Shown piece after piece: positions 52,300 through 59,031 of a stretch of 64,000 nucleotides of DNA. The translations under genes and the position numbers were made by a program. The notes under the pieces are model-generated. The model saw only the letters and a list, made by a program, of their open reading frames with translations, searched no databases and was not told the origin of the DNA. The stretch comes from Thalassospira lucentensis (GTDB taxonomy: Bacteria; Pseudomonadota; Alphaproteobacteria; Rhodospirillales; Thalassospiraceae), in NCBI RefSeq assembly GCF_011806425.1, contig NZ_JAATOV010000001.1, forward strand, positions 186,001 through 250,000, read 5' to 3'. Numbering within the stretch: position 1 is the first letter of the stretch; every line of letters begins with the position of its first letter.

Positions 52300-52317
52300 G
52301 TTTACGTCAACGTAAAC
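52300..52317. promoter_or_regulatory. Perfect palindromic operator of the MerR regulator
   Basis: GTTTACGT CA ACGTAAAC is an 18-base palindrome with a 2-base centre, 19 bases before the ATG. It matches the known form of LiuR sites (TTTACG-type palindromes), so it is likely the autoregulatory site of the adjacent MerR-type gene. Confidence 0.7.
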
Positions 52318-52336
52318 CTTAGCAACATGAGCCCCC

Positions 52337-52720
52337 ATGAGCGACAGCTACTCCATCACTGATCTTGCCCGCGAATTCGACGTTACCACACGGACCATCC
52401 GGTTTTACGAAGACCAGGAATTGATCGAACCTGAACGTCAGGGACAAACCCGCATTTACAGCCAACGTGACCGGGTGCGGTTACGGCTGATTATGCGCGG
52501 CAAGCGGCTTGGCTTTTCGCTCAAAGAAATACGTGACTTGCTTGACCTGTATGACGGGGATCGCAGCGAAATTACGCAGTTGACCACCCTTGTCACCAAA
52601 ATCAACGAACGCCGCGATGCCCTGCGCACCCAGCGCGAAGACATTGATGCAACGCTTGAGGAACTCGATAAACTCGAAGAAACCTGCCAAGCAGAACTTA
52701 CCCGCAAGAAAACCGGATAA
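52337..52720 (+). CDS. MerR-family regulator, LiuR-like
   Basis: A 127-residue regulator. The N-terminal MerR helix-turn-helix reads YSITDLAREFDVTTRTIRFY with EDQELIEPERQGQTRIYSQR, then RLRLIMRGKRLGFSLKEIRD and a C-terminal coil (ERRDALRTQREDIDATLEEL). It has no cysteine metal site. This short form without a ligand domain is typical of LiuR/PetP-like regulators of branched-chain amino acid and fatty acid catabolism in proteobacteria. The palindrome just upstream supports that and suggests self-regulation. No liu (isovaleryl-CoA) genes are in view. Confidence 0.88.
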   Translation: MSDSYSITDLAREFDVTTRTIRFYEDQELIEPERQGQTRIYSQRDRVRLRLIMRGKRLGFSLKEIRDLLDLYDGDRSEITQLTTLVTKINERRDALRTQREDIDATLEELDKLEETCQAELTRKKTG

Positions 52721-52750
52721 CCCATATCAAAATCCGCAGTTTGTAGACCT

Positions 52751-53152
52751 TTATGGATTACCGGCGGTCGAGCTGACTTTGATCATGCGTGGCTGTGATG
52801 GGCGCGACAGGATAAAGAAACTGACCGGGATCGCGACCAGGACTTGGATGGTCACAACCCAGCGGTTGTCGATAAAGATCAGGGACGCGGCAATCACGAC
52901 AACAAATGCCAAGATCGCAAGACATTTGGCCCGACGATTGATCACACCATGGTCATTCCATTGGCGGATCGACGTCCCAAAGCGCGGATGATTACAAAGC
53001 CAGTCATGGAGTTTCGGCGATCCTTTGGCAAACAGCCAAGCGGCCAGCAACATAAACGGCGTTGTTGGCAAGAGGGGCAAAAAAATCCCTACAACGCCCA
53101 AGCCAATCGCAAGCCAACCAAGCCCAATATAGATATGCGAAATGCCCAACAT
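52751..53152 (-). CDS. YbaN-family (DUF454) inner-membrane protein
   Basis: A 133-residue membrane protein with three or four hydrophobic segments. The DUF454 signature is at the start: [20 protein letters not shown] then [37 protein letters not shown] is the conserved polar loop. The start at 53150-53152 has AGGAAA upstream; an earlier ATG adds 15 codons. Function is not known for the family. Confidence 0.9.
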   Translation of the reverse strand: MLGISHIYIGLGWLAIGLGVVGIFLPLLPTTPFMLLAAWLFAKGSPKLHDWLCNHPRFGTSIRQWNDHGVINRRAKCLAILAFVVVIAASLIFIDNRWVVTIQVLVAIPVSFFILSRPSQPRMIKVSSTAGNP

Positions 53153-53300
53153 CGATTTCCTGTTTACAGTCTGTCCGCCCCCTGACAGGCTAGACACAGC
53201 TTAATTTACGTATAGTATTTGCCAAATTCAACCAATAACCAACCATTATACTCAGTTATTTTCACATCCGTTTATGTCTTAAAAATCGTCACGGTTTCCC

Positions 53301-53717
53301 ATGATTGAAATCCAAAATGGCCTTTATCTGGATGAACGCCATCTGAACTTTCAGTTTGTCCGTGCATCCGGCCCCGGTGGACAGAATGTCAACAAGGTGT
53401 CGAGTGCCGTTCAGATGCGCGTGCGCATTGATGACCTGACCGAGCTTCCGATACGGGTGCGCAACCGCCTGCGTGAACTGGCCGGCAGCAAACTGACCAA
53501 TGACGGCGAAATCATCTTTGATGCGCAGCGCCACCGTACACAAGAACGCAACAAACAAGACGCAATTGAACGGTTGCTTGCCCTGCTGCGCAAGGCCGCC
53601 GAACGTCCGAAATACCGCGTTAAAACGCGCCCCAGCCTATCAGCCAAGCGCAAACGCACCGATAACAAGAAAAAGCGCGGCGACACCAAAAAGATGCGCC
53701 AAAAGCCCACCTACTGA
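53301..53717 (+). CDS. arfB: Alternative ribosome-rescue peptidyl-tRNA hydrolase ArfB
   Basis: ArfB (YaeJ) frees stalled ribosomes by hydrolysing peptidyl-tRNA. The 138-residue protein has the GGQ motif of class I release factors (SGPGGQNVNKVSSAVQ) and the long basic tail that senses an empty mRNA channel (RPSLSAKRKRTDNKKKRG). The length is standard. Independent of its neighbours; a plausible promoter region lies in the 148-base gap upstream of it. Secure. Confidence 0.95.
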   Translation: MIEIQNGLYLDERHLNFQFVRASGPGGQNVNKVSSAVQMRVRIDDLTELPIRVRNRLRELAGSKLTNDGEIIFDAQRHRTQERNKQDAIERLLALLRKAAERPKYRVKTRPSLSAKRKRTDNKKKRGDTKKMRQKPTY

Positions 53718-53836
53718 TCAAGCCACCTACGCAACCAGATTTGCCGGATCGTCGTTTTCCAACCCAACCATCCCATTCAATTGCCAACGGTGCGCCATCG
53801 TCCATATAAAGGCATATGAACACAAAGGATCGCGTG

Positions 53837-54619
53837 ATGACGCTGGACTGGAACCATATTGCCAACGCCACCCTGCCCGCCAATTGTGGATGGAAGGGCA
53901 CATACCGGGTTCGGTATTCTGAAATTGGCGAGAATGGCAAAGCCACGTTACCCGCCCTTGCCGACTATTTGCAGGATGCTGCGGGTTGGGGCGCACGGAT
54001 TTTAAAACTTGCCTATGACGATACGGTCGATCAGGGCATTGCCTGGGTCTTGGCGCGCTGGGTCATCCATATCCGCGACTATCCCGGCAATGGCGACGAC
54101 ATCACCGTTGAAACATGGCCATCGGGGGTATCGCGCCGGGTTGTCACCCGTGATTTTCGCCTGACAAATGCCAAGGGCGACGTCATCGGCGTGGCCCAAA
54201 GTTTCTGGGTGATGTTTGATTTAAAGAAACGCCGCGCCGCGCAATGGCCTGACTGGATTTATGATCGCCTGCCAGATCCGCCTGGGCCTAAACTGATCGA
54301 GCCATCGTTGGGCACACCATCAACCAGCACGCCACTTGTGCCATGCGACATCGTCAAGGCCCGCCCATCCGATCTTGACCTGTATGGCCATGTCAACAAT
54401 GTGCGGTTGATGCAGTGGGTTCTGGGTGTTGCGGGCCCAAACAGCCACCCGGACTTTCACCCCGAAAGCATCGACATTCAATATCGATCCGAATGTCGCG
54501 TCCATCAGCGCGTAAAAATCCGCAACTATGACGGCTTTGCCGCCGTAACCCTCGAAGACGATGACACCGATTTGGTGCGCGCATATGTCACGCCGCATCA
54601 CCGCACAGCATTGGCGTAA
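53837..54619 (+). CDS. Acyl-ACP thioesterase-like (double hot-dog) protein
   Basis: A 260-residue enzyme of the FatA/acyl-ACP thioesterase family with two hot-dog domains: the first with RYSEIGENGKATLPALADYL, the second with LDLYGHVNNVRLMQWVLG, the usual HVNN-containing loop. It should hydrolyse acyl-ACP or acyl-CoA. The ATG at 53837 has AAGGA seven bases before it; an ATG at 53816 in frame is also possible. It is on the plus strand and ends 30 bases before the convergent rnhB. Specific acyl length cannot be told. Confidence 0.82.
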   Translation: MTLDWNHIANATLPANCGWKGTYRVRYSEIGENGKATLPALADYLQDAAGWGARILKLAYDDTVDQGIAWVLARWVIHIRDYPGNGDDITVETWPSGVSRRVVTRDFRLTNAKGDVIGVAQSFWVMFDLKKRRAAQWPDWIYDRLPDPPGPKLIEPSLGTPSTSTPLVPCDIVKARPSDLDLYGHVNNVRLMQWVLGVAGPNSHPDFHPESIDIQYRSECRVHQRVKIRNYDGFAAVTLEDDDTDLVRAYVTPHHRTALA

Positions 54620-54649
54620 CGCTGCCATTGTGCCACGTTTTAACCCGGC

Positions 54650-55273
54650 TTAATTGCCGTCCAGAATGGCATCAAACAAATTGGCAATCGGCTTGAAACT
54701 GCGTCGATGATGTACGGTGGGCCCGACATCGACAAGCCCCGCCATATGCTTTTTAACGCCGTAGCCCGCATTGCCTTCCCAGCCAAAAAACGGATAGCGC
54801 ACGGCAAGGCGTGCCATCGCCCGATCACGCACCACCTTGGCGACGATTGACGCCGCCGCAATCGACAGCGACTTGCTATCCCCTTTCACCACGGTTTCAA
54901 CCGCGCAGGGCAATCCGGGATCACGATTGCCATCCACCAAGGCCTGATCCGGCACTGTGTGTAACCGAGTTACGGCACGGCGCATGGCAATATAGGTTGC
55001 CTGCAAGATATTGACCTGATCAATCTCGCGAACAGATGCGGCCCCAATCCCGACCTCTGCACAGTCCATAATGATGGCATGCAGGTGTTCGCGTTTTCTA
55101 ATCGATAGCTTTTTTGAATCATTAAGCTCATTCAACAGAGCAACGGGCAAACGATCATCACGCGGCAGAATGACGGCGGCGGCCACCACCGGCCCTGCCA
55201 ATGGTCCACGACCCACTTCGTCAATCCCGGCAATGCGCCCCTGATACTGATCTTCGATGGAAAAATCAGGCAT
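54650..55273 (-). CDS. rnhB: Ribonuclease HII
   Basis: RNase HII removes single ribonucleotides and RNA/DNA hybrids. The 207-residue protein has GIDEVGRGPLAGPVVAAAVI, with the first catalytic Asp and Glu; ALVDGNRDPGLPC gives the next Asp, and AAASIVAKVVRDR follows. Length is typical. Probably its own transcript or read-through from the GNAT gene just upstream. Confidence 0.96.
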   Translation of the reverse strand: MPDFSIEDQYQGRIAGIDEVGRGPLAGPVVAAAVILPRDDRLPVALLNELNDSKKLSIRKREHLHAIIMDCAEVGIGAASVREIDQVNILQATYIAMRRAVTRLHTVPDQALVDGNRDPGLPCAVETVVKGDSKSLSIAAASIVAKVVRDRAMARLAVRYPFFGWEGNAGYGVKKHMAGLVDVGPTVHHRRSFKPIANLFDAILDGN

Positions 55274-55334
55274 GGTGTTTAAGGCTCCCTCTTGCCTGTT
55301 TTCTTATCAGTCGCAGGCCAGAGAGACAACTCGA

Positions 55335-55841
55335 TCAGACCATCTCGACATTTGGGTTTTCCAGCACAAACATATCATAACCGTCCTGATGTGACTGAAA
55401 CGTCATTCCGATTTTACGCGCGACACCGATTGATCCCATGTTGCGAGCATCAATCCCGGCGACAATACGCGGCAGGTTAAGCGTTTCAAAGGCATGTGGC
55501 ACCAGTGCAAGCGCCGCCTCCGTTGCGAAGCCCTTTGCCCAATAATCAGGATGCAACCGCCACCCGATTTCAATATCGGGGCCTTTTGCGTCTTCGGGGA
55601 TCAAAAGCACCCAGCCTATAAAAATGTCTGGCGCAGATTTGGCAAAGATCGACCAATATCCCAATCCATCACCGTATTGGGTGTTGATCCGGGTTCGGAC
55701 AAACGCCCTGTGATCTGCGTCATTTTCCCACGGGCCGGGAATGTAATCGATAACGCCGGGCGCCTTGTCCATGGCGATACAGGCGTCAAAATCGCGCATT
55801 GTCCGGGGGCGCAAAATCAGACGATCCGTTTCAAAAATCAT
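55335..55841 (-). CDS. GNAT-family N-acetyltransferase (RimJ/RimL type)
   Basis: A 168-residue acetyl-CoA-dependent N-acetyltransferase. The start MIFETDRLILRPRTMRDFDA at 55839-55841 is the standard RimJ-like opening; an upstream ATG adds 13 codons. Motif A appears as WRLHPDYWAKGFATEAALAL, and the end reads IDARNMGSIGVARKIGMTFQ. It could acetylate a ribosomal protein or an amine; the target is unknown. It lies about 60 bases upstream of rnhB. Confidence 0.88.
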   Translation of the reverse strand: MIFETDRLILRPRTMRDFDACIAMDKAPGVIDYIPGPWENDADHRAFVRTRINTQYGDGLGYWSIFAKSAPDIFIGWVLLIPEDAKGPDIEIGWRLHPDYWAKGFATEAALALVPHAFETLNLPRIVAGIDARNMGSIGVARKIGMTFQSHQDGYDMFVLENPNVEMV

Positions 55842-55887
55842 GGCTGATGTCCCATATGACGCGGTGATAACGTGATCCAAACAAAGA

Positions 55888-55910
55888 ACGGCACCGAAAA
55901 CCGGTGCCGT
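55888..55910 (-). terminator. Terminator of the Mrp operon
   Basis: ACGGCACCG (55888-55896) and CGGTGCCGT (55902-55910) form a perfect 9-bp stem with a 5-base loop after the mrpG stop; the minus strand continues TCTTTGTTT. Confidence 0.82.
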
Positions 55911-55943
55911 CTTTAAGATATTTCAGAAACTCAAAAGCCGAAA

Positions 55944-56351
55944 TCAGCTTTCTTTTTCCTCATATTCTTCGCTGGGGTCATAGCCTTCTGGCCCGACCGG
56001 ATCAAAGGTTGCCCAGCCTTCATTTTGCTCACTTGGTGGCAAATCCGTATGCGGATCGACATTCAGCAGCATATAGGCCTTGGCAATCAGGTTGGCCGTG
56101 ATCGGTGCCGTTAAGAACAGAAACAGCGTAATCAGCAATTCATGAATGGTGAAATGCCCGCGCTCCACCCAGAAAAACAGCATGGACGCGATCAACACGC
56201 CACCAACACCCACGGTTGTCGCCTTGGTCGGCGCATGCAGACGCGGCAGCAATTCGCGCAGTTTAAGCATCCCGAACGATCCGATCAGCAAGAACAGTCC
56301 GCCAATCACGATCAGAAGCGAGATAATGAGTTCGACAATAAACGGCATCAT
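55944..56351 (-). CDS. mrpG: Mrp Na+/H+ antiporter subunit G
   Basis: A 135-residue membrane subunit, three helices: LIISLLIVIGGLFLLIGSFG, VGVGGVLIASMLFFWV and ELLITLFLFLTAPITANLIA, with the conserved LRELLPRLHAPTKATTVG in the first loop. A long acidic C-terminal tail follows (EEYEEKES end). Last gene of the Mrp operon, with GGAG before a double ATG. MrpG is a small scaffold subunit of the multisubunit antiporter. Confidence 0.95.
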   Translation of the reverse strand: MMPFIVELIISLLIVIGGLFLLIGSFGMLKLRELLPRLHAPTKATTVGVGGVLIASMLFFWVERGHFTIHELLITLFLFLTAPITANLIAKAYMLLNVDPHTDLPPSEQNEGWATFDPVGPEGYDPSEEYEEKES

Positions 56352-56360
56352 AACGCTCCC

Positions 56361-56630
56361 TTATTCGATGATGTCGCCACGCAAGATGAACTTGCAGTAG
56401 GCAACCGTTGAAACAAACCCAAACATCGCCAGCAAAAGCGCACCTTCGAAATACATCGATGTGCCTTTGGCAATGCCATACATGACCAATAGGGCAATTG
56501 CATTAATCGTCATGGTATCGACCGCCAGAATGCGGTCTGCCGTTGTCGGGCCTATGGTCAAACGCCACAAATTCATCAGCAATGCCAGCGACACGCATAT
56601 GAAGCCGAAATTCAGCGCATAATCGATCAT
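56361..56630 (-). CDS. mrpF: Mrp Na+/H+ antiporter subunit F
   Basis: An 89-residue membrane subunit with three helices (FGFICVSLALLMNLWRLTIG, MTINAIALLVMYGIAK, FEGALLLAMFGFVSTVAYCK), and the family hallmark GPTTADRILAVDTMT. The ATG at 56628-56630 overlaps the mrpE stop by 4 bases (ATGA), so a longer reading that runs into mrpE is rejected. MrpF is required for antiport in characterised systems. Confidence 0.94.
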   Translation of the reverse strand: MIDYALNFGFICVSLALLMNLWRLTIGPTTADRILAVDTMTINAIALLVMYGIAKGTSMYFEGALLLAMFGFVSTVAYCKFILRGDIIE

Positions 56631-57124
56631 TCGAAAATCTCCTTCAGGCGGCGTTCGTAGCGGTCCTTGATATCGTCTATAACACCTTGGGCATCCGGCG
56701 CATGCAGGCAATGAACCAGAAGGCTCTTGGCGTCTGCACTGAGGTCAATCGTAACCGTACCCGGCGTCATGGTGATGGTGCCCGCAAGGGTGGTTATCGC
56801 CTCTGGCGAGGTCAGATCAAGCGGCACGACAACGCACTTTGTTTCAAGGCTTTCGGCTTTGCGAAACAAAATCAGTCCGGCAACAATCACGTTGGCAACC
56901 AGAATGTCCCACAAGACCACCAAGCCGTATTCACAAATCGCAATGACATTGCCGACCTTGGGCCGATCTTGCCAGAAGCTTGCGGTGATTAACGGAATGA
57001 TCACCGCAAGAATGGCCCCAAAAACAATGGCCCCAGCCGAGACTTCATTAACGAGGAACACCCAAACAATCAGCAAAGCCAGCGACAGCAGCGGGTGGGG
57101 AAGATAACGTTTCATCATCATCAT
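56627..57124 (-). CDS. mrpE: Mrp Na+/H+ antiporter subunit E
   Basis: A 165-residue subunit. The opening MMMMKRYLPHPLLSLALLIV carries four Met codons, with AAAGGA placed for the second or third. Two or three helices (VWVFLVNEVSAGAIVFGAIL, VLWDILVANVIVAGLILFRK) are followed by the cytoplasmic domain with the conserved AITTLAGTITMTPGTVTIDL and LLVHCLHAPD. Overlaps mrpF. Its function in antiport is structural. Confidence 0.94.
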   Translation of the reverse strand: MMMMKRYLPHPLLSLALLIVWVFLVNEVSAGAIVFGAILAVIIPLITASFWQDRPKVGNVIAICEYGLVVLWDILVANVIVAGLILFRKAESLETKCVVVPLDLTSPEAITTLAGTITMTPGTVTIDLSADAKSLLVHCLHAPDAQGVIDDIKDRYERRLKEIFE

Positions 57125-57141
57125 GATCCTTTCAACACCAC

Positions 57142-58674
57142 TTACTGGCCAAACTGTGCAAGGGCGCCATCACCCAGCACGGCACGAATATATTGCGACG
57201 TATCGAACAACTGATCTGCCACCCCGTTAAGATAGGCACTGATCGGACCGGCAAAGACCGTAAGTGCGATCATACAGCCAAGCATGCCGCATGCGGCAAC
57301 AATCGGCAGAACCGGCCAGTTGGCATCTTCGACAACGATCTCGCCCTGCACGGATGCGCTTTTCCAAAACAGCACACTGCCCGCCCGGCCAAAACCGATA
57401 ATGCAGATCAAGGACGTCACCAGAATAACCGACCAGACCCAAATCATCGTATCGCCATCACGCGCCGCATTAAGGATCTGGAGCTTACCGATAAATCCGC
57501 TTATCGGCGGCATACCGGCCATGCCAATCGCCCCAATAAAGAACAGAACGGCAAGGAAACCAGATTGATGGAAGACCGGCGCGGTGTGCAGGCTATCGCC
57601 ATACTGGCCCCGGCGTGACACCACAAGATCCGCAATCAGGAACAATGCCGCAGCCGAGAAGGTCGAATGCAGCAGATAGTAAAGACCAGCCGAAATGCCT
57701 TCGGGGGTAAACAGACCAATCGCGGTCAACAAGGTCCCCATCGACCCGATCACCGAAAAGGCCACCAAGCTGTTAAGGCGCTTTGCCGCCACAACACCGA
57801 CCATCCCAACCGTAACCGTGATCAAGGCCGCAGGCAGAATAAATGGTTCCGCCAGCCACGCCATATCCCCGGCAGTACCGCCAAAGACCAGCGTGTAAAC
57901 ACGCAGCACGGAATAGGCGCCAACTTTGGTCATGATCGCAAACAGGGCCGCAACCGGTGCGGGGGCGTTGGCATAAGTACCCGGTAACCAGAAATGGATC
58001 GGAACCAGAGCCGCCTTGACACAGAACACCAGCAGCAAAATCAAACCACCAGCACGCAGGATCGCGGCATCACCCGGGGCAATATTGGCAACCTGAATGG
58101 CAAGATCGGCCATATTCAGCGTGCCGGTCACCGAATAGATCATCCCAACCCCAACCAGGAACAGGGACGAACCGGTCAGATTGACAACAACATATTGCAT
58201 GCCCGCTTTAAGGCGTTCAGCCCCCGCACCATGAAGCATCAGCCCATAAGATGCGATCAGCAGCACCTCAAAGAACACAAACAAGTTAAAGACGTCACCG
58301 GTCAGGAACGCACCATTAACCCCCATCAGCTGGAACTGGAAAAGGGCATGGAAATGCTTGCCGCGTTTGTCCCATTCACTGGAAGAATACAGAACAACGC
58401 CAAGGCCAAGAACCGACGTCAAAAAGACCATCATCGCCGAAAGCCGGTCAAGGACCAGAACGATCCCGAACGGTGCAGGCCAATCAGACAGCGCATACAT
58501 TTCCGGCGCATTGGTGCTAGCGAAAATCATCAGAACCAAGCTTATCGCGACAAGTGCGAGCGTCGATGTAATCGAAAAGATGCGCTGTAGAACGATATCG
58601 TGACGAACCGCCAAAACGATCAGCGCGGCCACCACAGCGGGCAGCACTATGGGAACAACAATCCAGTCACCCAT
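57142..58674 (-). CDS. mrpD: Mrp Na+/H+ antiporter subunit D
   Basis: A 510-residue subunit of the NuoM/NuoN-like proton-pumping family with about 14 helices. Key features: FNLFVFFEVLLIASYGLMLH (conserved Glu in helix 5) and LLVFCVKAALVPIHFWLPGT with the paired Lys; SGFIGKLQIL near the end. It starts overlapping the mrpC stop by one base. With MrpA it provides the ion-translocating core. Confidence 0.96.
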   Translation of the reverse strand: MGDWIVVPIVLPAVVAALIVLAVRHDIVLQRIFSITSTLALVAISLVLMIFASTNAPEMYALSDWPAPFGIVLVLDRLSAMMVFLTSVLGLGVVLYSSSEWDKRGKHFHALFQFQLMGVNGAFLTGDVFNLFVFFEVLLIASYGLMLHGAGAERLKAGMQYVVVNLTGSSLFLVGVGMIYSVTGTLNMADLAIQVANIAPGDAAILRAGGLILLLVFCVKAALVPIHFWLPGTYANAPAPVAALFAIMTKVGAYSVLRVYTLVFGGTAGDMAWLAEPFILPAALITVTVGMVGVVAAKRLNSLVAFSVIGSMGTLLTAIGLFTPEGISAGLYYLLHSTFSAAALFLIADLVVSRRGQYGDSLHTAPVFHQSGFLAVLFFIGAIGMAGMPPISGFIGKLQILNAARDGDTMIWVWSVILVTSLICIIGFGRAGSVLFWKSASVQGEIVVEDANWPVLPIVAACGMLGCMIALTVFAGPISAYLNGVADQLFDTSQYIRAVLGDGALAQFGQ

Positions 58675-59030
58675 CAGTTTTTATCTCCTGCTTCGGATGG
58701 CTCGCCAACCGGGCGACCGTCAACATGGTCATTCCCGATTTCAAGAAACGCCCGGATCGACAGCACAACAATCAGTGCAGTCATCCCAAACGAAATCACA
58801 ATCGCCGTCAGGACAAGTGCCTGGGGCAATGGATCGGTGTATTCGGTTACACCCTCTCGCAGGATCGGCGGCATATTGATGGTCAACCGGCCCATGGCAA
58901 ACAGGAACACGTTCACCGCATAGGATAAAAGGGCCAACCCAACCACGACCGGGAACGTCCGCCCACGCAACAAAAGATACGTGCCGCACGTCGTCAGAAG
59001 CCCAATACTGCTTGCTACTAGAAATTCCAT
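58674..59030 (-). CDS. mrpC: Mrp Na+/H+ antiporter subunit C
   Basis: A 118-residue NuoK-like subunit. The start MEFLVASSIGLLTTCGTYLL at 59028-59030 is 1 base after the mrpAB stop; a longer reading into mrpA is not family-like. Three helices are visible, with GLALLSYAVNVFLFAMGRLT (conserved Asn) and DPLPQALVLTAIVISFGMTA, the NuoK hallmark. A polar tail follows (DHVDGRPVGEPSEAGDKN). Confidence 0.95.
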   Translation of the reverse strand: MEFLVASSIGLLTTCGTYLLLRGRTFPVVVGLALLSYAVNVFLFAMGRLTINMPPILREGVTEYTDPLPQALVLTAIVISFGMTALIVVLSIRAFLEIGNDHVDGRPVGEPSEAGDKN

Positions 59031-59031
59031 A

